Assembly: GCA_041737835.1 (NCBI GenBank)
Contig: JBGSQY010000004.1
Length of the DNA: 64,000 nucleotides
Strand: one strand, 5' to 3'
Origin: Bythopirellula sp041737835
GTDB lineage: Bacteria; Planctomycetota; Planctomycetia; Pirellulales; Lacipirellulaceae
The notes under the pieces were generated by a model. It was not told the origin of the DNA. It saw only the letters and a list, made by a program, of their open reading frames with translations, and ran no database searches. Shown in pieces: positions 15,470 to 24,984 of this stretch. Made by a program: the position numbers and the translations under genes. The first letter of the stretch is position 1. Every line of letters starts with the position of its first letter.

Positions 15470-16417
15470 TTAACGCCGACTGACGCGGCGGACGGGGCCC
15501 ACGACGAAACCGGGATACATATCCAAGGCGTTCATCGTTGCTTGACGACTATCGCGCCCTGGCACGACAACCCACATTGGCCAGCCGTTCATCGCCACGT
15601 CCGGATAAAGTGAGACTTCCCACAGCGAGGTGACTCCTGCTTGAACGGCTTGCATCTTGAGTTGCAATTCGGCAATCTCGCGTTGGATTTGGGCATCCTC
15701 GGCACGAGCTGCGGCAAAGGACTTCAACAAGAACGCGAGATCCTCACGGCTTTCGGCTTTGCTTTCTTTTTGTCGTGCTTGCCAATTTCTCCAATAGCGC
15801 TCCCAAAGTTGGCGTTCCGCTTCGGGCAGCAAAAAGAACGGCACGGCATGAACGTCGCCATTGGCCGACTCGATGAGCACGCCTTCGAGATGGAACGTGC
15901 GTGGCCGACCGCGTTGGCGGGTCATCCAGTTTTCCAAACCGGCGAAATCGGGAGAGCGCAACGTTTCAAAATGAGCGACAACTTGTGGCAACAATTTCTG
16001 ATAGAACTCGGGGAGATTGTCGAGCCGGCGATCATTCACATAAAAATTGCCCCGCCTACGCTGTAAGGTGATCTCGCGCTCGGCGAAGTCGACGATTTGC
16101 CCTGTGATCTTCATGCCGTCGGTGAGTTCTAAGGTTTGCTTGCTCTCGTCGGACGTTTTCTGTGCATCGAGCGCTGCCTGCGTTTTTAAGAAGTCTTGAT
16201 CGGCCTGAGAAAGCTCCGCCAACGGGAACGCCACGAGCTCGTGGTCGGCCCGTTTGAGGACGACCGATTTGTCGTTGAAGGTGACGAGCTCCGCTTCGAG
16301 CGTGTATTCGCCGGACTTGTCGCTCCAGACGCGCGACTCGGCGTGGGCGATTGAGCCACCGCCGGGGCAAGAAGTCAGTATGATCCAAAACAACAAGAGG
16401 ACGAGTTTGCGAGCCAT
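15470..16417 (-). CDS. SHD1-domain secreted protein
   Basis: This 315-residue protein has a signal peptide (hydrophobic 5-25, ending AHA; a CPGGG cysteine lies inside it). Residues 29-76 form an SHD1-like domain (RVWSDKSGEYTLEAELV, VVLKRADHELVAFPLAELS, QADQDFL), common in planctomycetes. A second, weaker SHD1-like stretch is at about 96-130 (LELTDGMKITGQIVDF). The C-terminal half has a coiled-coil-prone region (215-265) and a SLYPDVAMNGWPMWVVVPG segment. The role is unknown; the domain is thought to bind proteins. It is 26 bases from glsA and probably co-transcribed. Confidence 0.8.
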   Translation of the reverse strand: MARKLVLLLFWIILTSCPGGGSIAHAESRVWSDKSGEYTLEAELVTFNDKSVVLKRADHELVAFPLAELSQADQDFLKTQAALDAQKTSDESKQTLELTDGMKITGQIVDFAEREITLQRRRGNFYVNDRRLDNLPEFYQKLLPQVVAHFETLRSPDFAGLENWMTRQRGRPRTFHLEGVLIESANGDVHAVPFFLLPEAERQLWERYWRNWQARQKESKAESREDLAFLLKSFAAARAEDAQIQREIAELQLKMQAVQAGVTSLWEVSLYPDVAMNGWPMWVVVPGRDSRQATMNALDMYPGFVVGPVRRVSRR

Positions 16418-16748
16418 ATCTCTATCTCATTTTCGATGAAATGAACTGTTTCAGCAGTACTTTACCATTGCCGGCACAAACACGCTAAACCCCCCCCGTG
16501 AGAAATCTTTTTCGTTCCTTGCCAATCGTTTGCGACGTCGCCATGTGAATATGAAAATCAGGCAACTGGACTCGGCTATTTTCATGCGCCGGTGTAAGCT
16601 AAAGCGGGCTGAACATCGAGGGAAACGCCAAAAGCAGCCTGTTTGATTCGCCAGACGTCTAGCAAATATTCCGGCCACGCTGTGAAACGGCTTTTGGCCT
16701 TCAATAGGCACGAGCCTCCCAGAGGCATGAGTCTCAAGAGATAAGGGC
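16418..16748. other. Divergent intergenic region upstream of efflux operon
   Basis: This 331-base space separates the SHD1 gene (minus) from the RND efflux operon (plus). No gene or strong repeat is seen. It contains a C-run (16490-16497) and must hold two divergent promoters. No TetR/MarR-type regulator gene lies beside it. Confidence 0.5.
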
Positions 16749-18041
16749 ATGAACATCAGAACTTCTTTCCGTAAACGGCTCGAACATGTTTCGAGTTCAT
16801 CGTTCGTCGTGTTCGCACTGCTGTGCGGCTGCCAACCAACGCCACCACCACGCACTGAACTGATTCGGCCCGTCAAGACGATGCTCGTCGCGGCGGGGGA
16901 GGACGTGCGCATTCGGTCGTTCCCCGGCACGGTCGAAGCCTCGCGACGGGTGGAACTGGCATTTCAAGTTTCGGGGCTCTTGGTGGACTTCCCCGTGAAG
17001 GAAGGCCAGGAAGTCAAAAAGGGAGACCTCATCGGCCAAGTACGGAAAGACGAGTTCGAAGCGCGTCTGACGGCGCTGCAAGGACAACTCGATCAAGCCC
17101 GCGCGGAACTCGTCGCGTTGCGAATGGGAGAGCGACCAGAAGAACGCTTGCGGCGGGAATCGCAAGTGCGTGCCGCGCAAGCGCGACTCGCCAATGCTCG
17201 AACCGAACGAAATCGTCTGGCCCCGCTGGTGCCGCGGGGTGCGATTTCGCGTTCGGAATTTGAGCTGGCCGAAACGCAATATGAGATTGCGATTGAAGAA
17301 CTCGCAGCCGCTCAGCAGCTCGTTGAAAAAGGGATGATCGGCCGCGAAGAAGATATCCTCGCCAAGGAAGCACAAATCCGCGGGCTCGAAGGGCGCGTCG
17401 TGGAAGCCAACATTCAAGTCAACGACTGCACTCTCACCGCACCGTTCGATGGCGTGATCGCTCAGCGATTTGTCGAGCAAGGTCAGAACGTCCGAGCGAA
17501 GGACCCGATCGTGCGATTCCAAGATGCCGATGAAGTAGAAATCGCGGTCGACGTGCCCGAGGCGGTGATGGCGACCGACATTCGCCGTGCCGACATTTTG
17601 AAAATGGTTGCTGAGATCAGTGGCCTTCCCGGCAGAAGTTTTCCCGTGCGAATTCGCGAGATCGCCCAAGTGGCCGATCCTACGGTGCAGACGTTCAATG
17701 TGCGAGTGGCAATGCCCGCCCCGACTGAGGTCCGTGTGCTGCCCGGCATGACGGCCACGGTGACGGTCGACTATCGCCGGGCGAATGTCTTGGGGCAGCG
17801 GATCTTGGTCCCCATCTCGGCGGTGTATGAACGCTCGAACGGCAAGCAGGTTGTCTGGCTCATCAATAAAGATAATGAAGCGAAGTCACGCCCCGTCGAA
17901 GTCGGTTCCGTTCAAGGTGGCGATATTGAAATCACCAAGGGCCTCGAACCGGGGGACCGCATTGCCGTGGCGGGGGTTTCGTTCTTGCGTGATGGGATGA
18001 AGGTTCGCGATCTGGGCGACGCGCTGGGAGGGTCGCCATGA
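16749..18041 (+). CDS. RND efflux periplasmic adaptor (membrane fusion protein)
   Basis: The protein has 430 residues. The N-terminal signal ends in ALLCGC, a near-lipobox, so the mature protein may be a lipoprotein anchored at Cys28. The adaptor layout is clear: first half of the lipoyl domain (GLLVDFPVKEGQEVKKGDLIGQV, about 76-98), a helical hairpin coiled coil (about 100-215), the second lipoyl half (LTAPFDGVIAQRFVEQGQNV, about 229-248), a beta-barrel and a membrane-proximal domain. It links the RND pump to an outer-membrane channel, which is not encoded nearby. The gene overlaps the pump gene by four bases (ATGA) and heads a four-gene operon. The start ATG 16749 has AAGAG about eight bases upstream. 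Confidence 0.9.
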   Translation: MNIRTSFRKRLEHVSSSSFVVFALLCGCQPTPPPRTELIRPVKTMLVAAGEDVRIRSFPGTVEASRRVELAFQVSGLLVDFPVKEGQEVKKGDLIGQVRKDEFEARLTALQGQLDQARAELVALRMGERPEERLRRESQVRAAQARLANARTERNRLAPLVPRGAISRSEFELAETQYEIAIEELAAAQQLVEKGMIGREEDILAKEAQIRGLEGRVVEANIQVNDCTLTAPFDGVIAQRFVEQGQNVRAKDPIVRFQDADEVEIAVDVPEAVMATDIRRADILKMVAEISGLPGRSFPVRIREIAQVADPTVQTFNVRVAMPAPTEVRVLPGMTATVTVDYRRANVLGQRILVPISAVYERSNGKQVVWLINKDNEAKSRPVEVGSVQGGDIEITKGLEPGDRIAVAGVSFLRDGMKVRDLGDALGGSP

Positions 18042-21000
18042 ACCCCGGCCTACTATCAGTTCATTATAGCCGCGTCGTGTTCGTCGCGATGGCCCTGGTG
18101 TTGATCGGGGGTATCGTCGCTTATCTGAAAATCGGCCGGCTCGAAGATCCGGAATTCACAATCAAGCAGGCACTGATCGTCACGCCTTATGCGGGCGCGA
18201 GCGCCGAGGAAGTCGCACAGGAAGTCACCAACCCTATCGAGACGGCTTGCCAGCAATTGGGGCAACTCGACTTCGTGGAATCGGAATCGACCCGTGGCCG
18301 TTCGGTGGTGATCGTCAACATCAAGGATCGCTACGACCGGCATCGCATTCCGCAGGTGTGGGATGAACTGCGCCGCAAGATTGCCGACGTTCAGCCGCAG
18401 CTTCCGCCCGCGGTGCGTGGCAGGACGATTGTCGTTGATGATTTCGGCGACGTATTCGGCATCTTTCTGGCCGTGACCGGCGAAGGTTATTCGTTTCCTG
18501 AATTACGGCGCTATGTAGAATCGCTCCGCCGGGAGTTGCTGCTGGTTTCTGGCGTGAAAAGCGTTGAACTGTTTAGCGAGCAGCAGGAAGTCGTGTTTCT
18601 GGAAATCTCGCGACAACGGCTGGCGCGGCTTGGCATTAATGAAGAGCAGCTTTACGCCAAACTCCAAGAGCGCAACATCGCCGCCGACGGGGGCCGCGTG
18701 CGCGTCGGCGATGAGCATATCGTTATTGATCCCAGTGGAGAGTTTCGTTCCGCCGAAGATATGCTCGATCTGGTGATCGGCTCCGACCAATCGGGGCGGC
18801 AACTCTTTTTGCGCGACGTGGGGACAATCGTCCGCGGTGATCAGGATCCTCCGCGGCGGCTGTTGCGTTACGACGGACACCCGGCGATTGGGCTCGGCAT
18901 TTCCACTGTGCAAGGTGGCAACGTCGTCACGATGGGGGAGGGGGTTCGCAAAAAACTGGCTGAGCTAAAAGCGAATCAACCCATCGGTATCGAAATCGGC
19001 GAAATCAATTTTCAGCCCGAGGCGGTCTCCGCGGCGACGGGCGAGTTCATGTTCAACCTCGGCAAGGCGGTGTCGATTGTTTTTATCGTGCTGCTGATCG
19101 CGATGGGTCGCAAGACGGGCGCTATCATCGGCATCGTGCTGTTTCTGACGATCATGGGAACGTTCTTCGTCATGTATATGCGCGGCGATCTGCTGATGGA
19201 GCGGATTTCGCTGGGGGCGTTGATTATCGCGCTCTGCATGCTCACCGATAACGCGATCATTATCATCGAGGGAATCAAAGTCGGCATCGAAGCGGGCCGC
19301 AACAAGTTGGAAGTGGTCCGCGAAGTCGTGGAGCAAAATCAATGGCCGCTGTTCGGAGCGACCGCGATTGGCGTGATCGCCTTTGCCGCGATTGGATTGT
19401 CGGAGGATAGCACGGGCGAGTACACGAATTCGCTGTTCTGGGTGATCTTAATCGCGCTGAGTTTAAGCTGGGTGTCCTCGGTGACGGCCACCCCGTTGTT
19501 GAGTTATCTGTTTTTCAAGCCGCTGGATAACCATGGTGGGGAACCGCGTGATCCTTATGACGCGTTGCCCTTTCGCTTGTATCGCCAGTTGCTCACCACA
19601 GCACTGCGAAATCGTTGGCTGGTGGTGATTCTGTGCGTCGTGGCGTTTGTCGCTTCGATCTATGGCTTCGGCTATGTGAAGCAAAGCTTCTTCCCCCCGG
19701 CAACGCGGCCTCAATTCATGGTCGACGTTTACCTGCCCGCGGGAACGCACATTCGCGAAACGGAAGCTTTCGCCGGTGAGATTCAAAGCTATTTGCAGGA
19801 GCAGAAGGGGGTGACGCACGTCACGTCGTTCATCGGCGGCGGCGGCATGCGGTTTCTGTTGGTTTATAGCCCCGAGCGCGAGAACCAAGCCTTCGTGCAG
19901 TTTCTGGTCGACGTGCGCGATGCCGACAAAATCAGCGGCTTGATCGATGAAATTCAGAAGAAACTCGATGAAGATTATCCCAACGCAAACGCGATTGCGA
20001 AGAAATTCTTGCTTGGTCCCGGCGATGGGGGACGGATCCAGGCGCGCTTCTCGGGACCAGATCCCGCGGTGCTGCGCGAATTGGGCGATGAAGCGATCAA
20101 AATCCTGGAAGACGACGGTCTCGCGGTGTGTATTCGTAGCGATTGGCGCGAGCGCGTGAAAGCCTTGCGGCCCGACGTGCTCGATTCCCAAGCCCGCCGC
20201 AACGGCATCACGCGGGTGGAAATCGCGCAAGCGCTGGCGAGCAGCTTTGAAGGCCGCGTGGTCGGCTTCTATCGCGAGCCGGGTTCTGCGAGCACCGGTT
20301 TGTTTCCGCAAGAATCGCGGCTGCTTCCCATCCTGGCCCGGCCTCCCGCCGACGAACGCAACGACGTGGCGATTATGAACAGTCTCCAAATCTGGAGCCC
20401 GATCGCGGGACGGATGATTCCGCTCAATCAAGTCAGCTCGGGCACCGAAATGGTGTGGGAAGATCCCGTCGTGATGCGGCGGAATCGGTTCCCGACGCTC
20501 ACGGTGCATGCCGATCCGCGCACGGAACTTCCGAGCCAACTGTTCAGCCGCGTGCGGGAGGACATCGAACAGATCGAACTTCCGCCGGGCTATTCGCTGG
20601 AATGGGGCGGCGAGCATGAAGACTCCAGCCAAGCCCGCGCGGCATTGGCCAGACCGTTACCCGCGGTATTCGCGCTGATGGTGTTCATCGTGATCTGTCT
20701 ATTCAATTCACTGCGGACGACGTTGTTGATTTGGCTCATCATGCCACTCTCCATCATCGGCGTGACGACGGGGCTATTGCTCACCGGTGCGCCGTTTGGA
20801 TTTATGGCTCTGTTGGGCGTGTTGGCCTTGGGGGGTGAATTGATCAAAAATCAGATCGTCGTGCTGAGCAAAATCATCACTGAGATCGACAAAGGCAAGC
20901 CGCCGTATCAGGCGATTCTCGACGGCGGCACAAGCAAGGTGCGGCCCGTGTGCATGGTGATCATCACGACCGTACTCGGCATGATTCCGCTGCTTGTGGA

Positions 21001-21157
21001 TCCGTTCTTTGGAGCGATGGCGGTCTGCATCATGTTCGGTTTGTCGTTTGCGGCGTTCTTGTCGTTGATCGTGACGCCGGTGTTGTACGCGATGTTCTAC
21101 GACATTCAGGAACCCGTCACCGCGCCGGCGACCGGCAAACGCAAGGGATCAAAATAA
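18038..21157 (+). CDS. RND efflux pump (AcrB/HAE-like permease)
   Basis: This 1039-residue inner-membrane pump has the standard duplicated plan: a first membrane helix near 10-30, a large periplasmic porter domain, membrane segments clustered at about 335-540, a second porter domain, and a final cluster at about 870-1025. The proton-relay region in TM4 reads LTDNAIIIIEG, with one Asp followed by Asn where many HAE pumps have two acidic residues. A GALIIALCMLTDN context confirms the family. It works with the adaptor just upstream. Substrates are unknown. The AbgT-family transporter follows after 18 bases. Confidence 0.92.
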   Translation: MNPGLLSVHYSRVVFVAMALVLIGGIVAYLKIGRLEDPEFTIKQALIVTPYAGASAEEVAQEVTNPIETACQQLGQLDFVESESTRGRSVVIVNIKDRYDRHRIPQVWDELRRKIADVQPQLPPAVRGRTIVVDDFGDVFGIFLAVTGEGYSFPELRRYVESLRRELLLVSGVKSVELFSEQQEVVFLEISRQRLARLGINEEQLYAKLQERNIAADGGRVRVGDEHIVIDPSGEFRSAEDMLDLVIGSDQSGRQLFLRDVGTIVRGDQDPPRRLLRYDGHPAIGLGISTVQGGNVVTMGEGVRKKLAELKANQPIGIEIGEINFQPEAVSAATGEFMFNLGKAVSIVFIVLLIAMGRKTGAIIGIVLFLTIMGTFFVMYMRGDLLMERISLGALIIALCMLTDNAIIIIEGIKVGIEAGRNKLEVVREVVEQNQWPLFGATAIGVIAFAAIGLSEDSTGEYTNSLFWVILIALSLSWVSSVTATPLLSYLFFKPLDNHGGEPRDPYDALPFRLYRQLLTTALRNRWLVVILCVVAFVASIYGFGYVKQSFFPPATRPQFMVDVYLPAGTHIRETEAFAGEIQSYLQEQKGVTHVTSFIGGGGMRFLLVYSPERENQAFVQFLVDVRDADKISGLIDEIQKKLDEDYPNANAIAKKFLLGPGDGGRIQARFSGPDPAVLRELGDEAIKILEDDGLAVCIRSDWRERVKALRPDVLDSQARRNGITRVEIAQALASSFEGRVVGFYREPGSASTGLFPQESRLLPILARPPADERNDVAIMNSLQIWSPIAGRMIPLNQVSSGTEMVWEDPVVMRRNRFPTLTVHADPRTELPSQLFSRVREDIEQIELPPGYSLEWGGEHEDSSQARAALARPLPAVFALMVFIVICLFNSLRTTLLIWLIMPLSIIGVTTGLLLTGAPFGFMALLGVLALGGELIKNQIVVLSKIITEIDKGKPPYQAILDGGTSKVRPVCMVIITTVLGMIPLLVDPFFGAMAVCIMFGLSFAAFLSLIVTPVLYAMFYDIQEPVTAPATGKRKGSK

Positions 21158-21175
21158 GCCAAACAGGACGTGGCG

Positions 21176-22714
21176 ATGAGTCAGGCGGACGCTTCCAAAA
21201 AGTCGGTGCTGCAAAAGCTGCTCGACTTTGTCGAGAAACTTGGCAATCAAGTGCCGCACCCGGCCGTGCTGTTTTTGTTTTTGATCGTAGCGGTGATGCT
21301 CGCATCGCTCGTTCTGCAGCGCATGGGCGTAAGCGCCACCTATCAACGGATCAACATCGAAACCCACGAAGCCGAAGAAGTCACCACGGCGGTCCGCAGC
21401 TTACTTTCTGCCGACGGCGTGCGATTTATCTTTACCTCGGTGGTCCCCAACTTCATCAACTTCGGGCCCGTGGGAATCATCGTGGTCGCGATGATCGGCA
21501 TCGGGCTGGCCGAACGCTCGGGATTAATTCAAGCGTTAATTCGTTTGATCGTGGCCAAGGCTCCGCGCAGCACGTTGACCGCGATTGTGATTACGCTCGG
21601 TGTGATTTCCAGCATCGCCAGTGATGCGGGCTACTTGGTTTTGATTCCGCTGGGCGCTGCTGCATTTCATAGCTTGGGGCGTCATCCGCTCGCCGGGCTT
21701 GCCGCGGCGTTCTCGGGGGTGGCCGCGGCCTTTGGGGCGAATTTTCTCGTGAAGCCAATCGACGGCATTTTGGCCGAGATGACCAACGACGCCATTCACA
21801 TTGTCGACCCGGCAAAATCGATCGACATCATGGCGAATTTTTATTTCGGCGTAGCGTCGAGCGTGTTGCTGATCGTCGTCTGCACATGGATCACCAGCAA
21901 AATTGTTGAGCCCAGACTGGGGACCTACGAAGGGGAGCAACCGGAAGAGGGAACGGGCGGTCTCTCTGCGGCAGAATCGCGTGGGTTACTTTTTTCGTTC
22001 GTGGCGTTCATGGGCTTGGCGGTGTTCTTTGGTTTCCTGACATTGCCGGCAGGCGCGCCGCTGCGGAATCCTGAGACGGACGAAATCATCGGCGACTCGC
22101 CGTTTATGAGCAGCCTTGTTTTTTTGTTGATGCTCACGTTTTTGGTGATGGGGCTCGCCTATGGTTATGGCGCGAAAACGATTCGCTCCGCCGATGATGC
22201 AATTGACGCGATCACCAAAACGCTCGCCGACTTGGGGGGCTTGCTGTTTCTATTCTTTGTGATCAGTCAGTTCGTGGCCTATTTCAACTTCAGCAACATG
22301 GGAACGATTCTGGCGGTGAGGCTTGCCGATTCCCTCAAGGAAGCGGACCTGAGTAGCTACACGCTGCTGCTGGCGTTTCTAGTGATCGGATTGTTGATGA
22401 GCATTCCTGTGCCCAACATCTTGCCGAAGTGGGCGATCCTGGCGCCGGTGTTCGTGCCGTTGTTTTTGAAGCTGGGAGTGGATCCCGACGTTGTGCTGGC
22501 GGCCTACCGCGTGAGCGATTCGCCGCCGAATGTGATCAACCCATTGCTGCCGCACTTCGCGCTGGTCGTGGGATTCGCGCAGCGATGGCAAAAAGACGCA
22601 GGCATCGGCACGGTCGTGGCCATGATGTTGCCCTACGCCGCCGCGACGTTTGTCGCTTGGACGGTTCTGTTCTTCATCTGGTATATGCTGGGAATTCCGT
22701 TTGGTCCTCAATAA
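21176..22714 (+). CDS. AbgT-family transporter (first paralog)
   Basis: This 512-residue membrane protein belongs to the AbgT family (p-aminobenzoyl-glutamate importer AbgT; MtrF and YdaH act as sulfonamide exporters). It begins with the typical LLDFVEKLGNQVPHPAVLFLFL segment and has nine or more membrane helices. Conserved blocks are SDAGYLVLIPLGAA (about 142-155), GVAAAFGANFLVKPIDGILAEMTNDA (about 181-206) and a C-terminal YRVSDSPPNVINPLLPHF (about 442-459). ATG 21176 is chosen over GTG 21170 because AGGA lies seven bases upstream. Its position between an RND pump and a ThrE-type exporter suggests export rather than import. A second paralog is at 26215-27831. Confidence 0.9.
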   Translation: MSQADASKKSVLQKLLDFVEKLGNQVPHPAVLFLFLIVAVMLASLVLQRMGVSATYQRINIETHEAEEVTTAVRSLLSADGVRFIFTSVVPNFINFGPVGIIVVAMIGIGLAERSGLIQALIRLIVAKAPRSTLTAIVITLGVISSIASDAGYLVLIPLGAAAFHSLGRHPLAGLAAAFSGVAAAFGANFLVKPIDGILAEMTNDAIHIVDPAKSIDIMANFYFGVASSVLLIVVCTWITSKIVEPRLGTYEGEQPEEGTGGLSAAESRGLLFSFVAFMGLAVFFGFLTLPAGAPLRNPETDEIIGDSPFMSSLVFLLMLTFLVMGLAYGYGAKTIRSADDAIDAITKTLADLGGLLFLFFVISQFVAYFNFSNMGTILAVRLADSLKEADLSSYTLLLAFLVIGLLMSIPVPNILPKWAILAPVFVPLFLKLGVDPDVVLAAYRVSDSPPNVINPLLPHFALVVGFAQRWQKDAGIGTVVAMMLPYAAATFVAWTVLFFIWYMLGIPFGPQ

Positions 22715-22732
22715 CTGCGCTGTGAGTCATCC

Positions 22733-24034
22733 ATGACCGAACCCGCGCCAAACGCCGATGCCAATAGCGTCCTGGAATTTATGTTCCGCTTGGGGCAAGC
22801 CTATTTGGCCTGCGGCGAACAAACGGCCAAGGTCGAGCTCAGTTTGCGCCGCATGGCTTCGGCCTACGGCATGCGCAAGTCGCGGGTTGTTGTGTTTCCC
22901 ACGGCGATCTTCATCAGTTTGCACGATGGCAACCAAGAGCGCGTCACATTGGCCGAAGGTCCAACGCAAAACTTGCGACTCGATCAAATCGGCGACATTT
23001 ATCAACTGGGTGGTCTTGCCGAGCAAGGGAAAATAGCACCCCAGCTGGGCCAAGAACAACTCTCCGCCATTTTGCGCAAGAGCTCGCCCCATGCAAAAGC
23101 CACGATCGTGCTGGGGCATACGATTCTGGCCGTGGGGCTGGCGATGGTGCTGGCCCCCTATTTCGCGAACCTGCTTGCCGCGGCTGTTCTCGGCACGATC
23201 ATCGGCGTGCTGAAAGTTCTGAACCGCGATCAACCCGTGTTGGAAGTGCCGCTTCCCGTGGTGGCGGCGACGATCGTTTCGTCGCTGGTGTTTCTTGGCG
23301 TCAAACAAGGGATCGCGGTCGATCCGCTGCACGCGCTCGTTCCGCCGTTAGTGACTTTTTTACCAGGCGCAATGCTCACCCTGGGGATGGTCGAGTTGGC
23401 GTACGGTGATATGGTCAGCGGCTCGAGCCGACTGATCACCGGTTTGATCGAGCTCGTATTGCTCTGCTTCGGACTCGTCGCCGGGGCGATGCTGGTGGGT
23501 TACACGCCCGAGAATCTTGTGGATATGCACAGCGAGATCCGCTTTGGTCCGCTTGCGAATCTCGCCCCGTGGGCAGGTGTGCTCGTGTTCGGCGTGGGAG
23601 TGTATCTGCACTTCTCGGCCCCTGCGAACTCACTCGGTTGGATGCTGTTTGTGCTGGTGATCGCCTATGGAGCGCAACAACTCGCGGCGCTCCATTTTAG
23701 CAAAGCCGTGAGCGGTTTTTTTGGGATGTTGATTGCCACGCCGCTGGGCTATCTGATTCAACTCCGATTCAACGGCCCCCCCGCGATGGTCACGTTTCTC
23801 CCCACGTTCTGGATGCTCGTGCCCGGTGCGCTGGGGCTGATGAGCATCAAGCACATGCTGAGCGACCGCGAAGCGGGAATCGATGGCATGATCACTACGG
23901 TATTTGTCTTTGCCTCGATCGCGCTGGGCACGCTGATGGGCGCATCGCTTTACAAGTCCCTTTCCGAGCGGTTTGGAACCTGGCAGATGCAGATCGGCCG
24001 CGTGGGACGATTCTTTCGCCCCGGCAAAAAATAA
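22733..24034 (+). CDS. ThrE-type threonine/serine exporter family protein
   Basis: The protein has 433 residues. The N-terminal soluble part (1-125) has the ThrE/PF06738 pattern: RLGQAYLACGEQTAKVELSLRRMASAYG, then VVVFPTAIFISL. About ten membrane segments follow in two groups (PF06738 and PF12821 types). The SGSSRLITGLIEL block is typical. Members export threonine, serine or related small amino acids. It is the fourth gene of the efflux operon, 18 bases after the AbgT gene. The substrate in this context is uncertain. Confidence 0.85.
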   Translation: MTEPAPNADANSVLEFMFRLGQAYLACGEQTAKVELSLRRMASAYGMRKSRVVVFPTAIFISLHDGNQERVTLAEGPTQNLRLDQIGDIYQLGGLAEQGKIAPQLGQEQLSAILRKSSPHAKATIVLGHTILAVGLAMVLAPYFANLLAAAVLGTIIGVLKVLNRDQPVLEVPLPVVAATIVSSLVFLGVKQGIAVDPLHALVPPLVTFLPGAMLTLGMVELAYGDMVSGSSRLITGLIELVLLCFGLVAGAMLVGYTPENLVDMHSEIRFGPLANLAPWAGVLVFGVGVYLHFSAPANSLGWMLFVLVIAYGAQQLAALHFSKAVSGFFGMLIATPLGYLIQLRFNGPPAMVTFLPTFWMLVPGALGLMSIKHMLSDREAGIDGMITTVFVFASIALGTLMGASLYKSLSERFGTWQMQIGRVGRFFRPGKK

Positions 24035-24051
24035 GTTCGCACAAGCGCCGA

Positions 24052-24327
24052 TCAGTTTTCCGTCGCGGTGGGTTCACCAGCCCCTTGGACGATGATCTCG
24101 GCCTCGGGTTCGGTCAGCACCCCATCGAGCAGCGCCACATCGAGCGCGGCTTTGAGTTGCGGGTCGCTCTGGGCGAGCGCCTGCACGCGCTCTTGCAACT
24201 CGCGATTGGCTTCCTTGGTGATGATCGCTTGCCACAACGGCCAAGCCATAAAGGAAAACATCGCCACGAGGGCCATGGTGAGCGCAAATTTCTTCGTTTC
24301 GCTTCGCAAAGTTGAGATTCTCCCCAA
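24052..24327 (-). CDS. Small hypothetical membrane protein
   Basis: This 91-residue protein has one hydrophobic segment (about 13-33) followed by a soluble helical part rich in Glu, Gln and Ala, ending with an acidic tail. It is not recognised. It lies convergent to the exporter operon and downstream of the DUF1269 gene on the same strand, 91 bases away. The reading frame is uninterrupted, but the evidence that it is coding rests mainly on its composition and membrane segment. Confidence 0.5.
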   Translation of the reverse strand: MGRISTLRSETKKFALTMALVAMFSFMAWPLWQAIITKEANRELQERVQALAQSDPQLKAALDVALLDGVLTEPEAEIIVQGAGEPTATEN

Positions 24328-24418
24328 TGAACGCTTCGGGATGCGTTCGAAATTTGATTTTGCTCAACCACTGGCTTGCGCCAGTGGCTATTGCAAATGA
24401 TGATGGAACACGTTGTCC

Positions 24419-24916
24419 TTACACGGTGCCTTGAGCGGCGGCCAAAGCCTCGCGGAGCTTGCCTTCGTCTTCGTGCGACAAATTGGATTGAATCACCGTG
24501 CCGCCGAATTGCTTGAGCTCGTCCAGCACCTTGTCGGCGGTCATTTGACGGATCAACACGCACAGCGCGGCCGTGCCCGGCTTGAGCGTCTCGGCCATGC
24601 TTTTCATCACCTTGTCGTCGATGCCGACGTCGCTGAGCGCGCCGGAGATCGCCCCCGCGCTGGCGCCCACGGCCAATCCGAACAGCGGATTCAAGAACAA
24701 CATCCCAACGAGCGTGCCCCAGAAACCTCCCCCAGCCGCACCTGCTGCCGTGAGGTTGTACATCTGCCGCAGCTTGACTTTGCCGTTCTCCTCGCGAACT
24801 GCGACCACGGCATCGGCCAAATCAATGAGATAATCTTTTTGCATTTTCAGCAACGCGATGCGAACCTCTTCCGCCTTAATTTCGCTTTCGTAGCCAATCA
24901 CAATTAATGTTGCCAT
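24419..24916 (-). CDS. DUF1269 family protein
   Basis: The protein has 165 residues from ATG 24916, chosen because a GAGGAGC Shine-Dalgarno sequence lies just upstream; the open frame goes on to 24937. It begins MATLIVIGYESEIKAEEV, followed by ALLKMQKDYLIDLADAVVAVRE and a glycine-alanine-rich hydrophobic hairpin (GGGFWGTLVGMLFLNPLFG, about 61-90), all typical of DUF1269. The C-terminal part has PGTAALCVLIRQMT. The family is probably membrane associated; function is unknown, with a stress-related role sometimes suggested. Confidence 0.85.
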   Translation of the reverse strand: MATLIVIGYESEIKAEEVRIALLKMQKDYLIDLADAVVAVREENGKVKLRQMYNLTAAGAAGGGFWGTLVGMLFLNPLFGLAVGASAGAISGALSDVGIDDKVMKSMAETLKPGTAALCVLIRQMTADKVLDELKQFGGTVIQSNLSHEDEGKLREALAAAQGTV

Positions 24917-24984
24917 GTTGATGCTCCTCATCTGCAATAGGTAGGGTTCTTCGATTTCGCTTGCCGCATCTTAACAGATGCTCA

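Noticed and set aside
19463..20632. 389-codon minus-strand frame inside the RND pump gene
   Set aside because: It is antisense to a clearly coding region; the composition is Arg/His-rich as in shadow frames.
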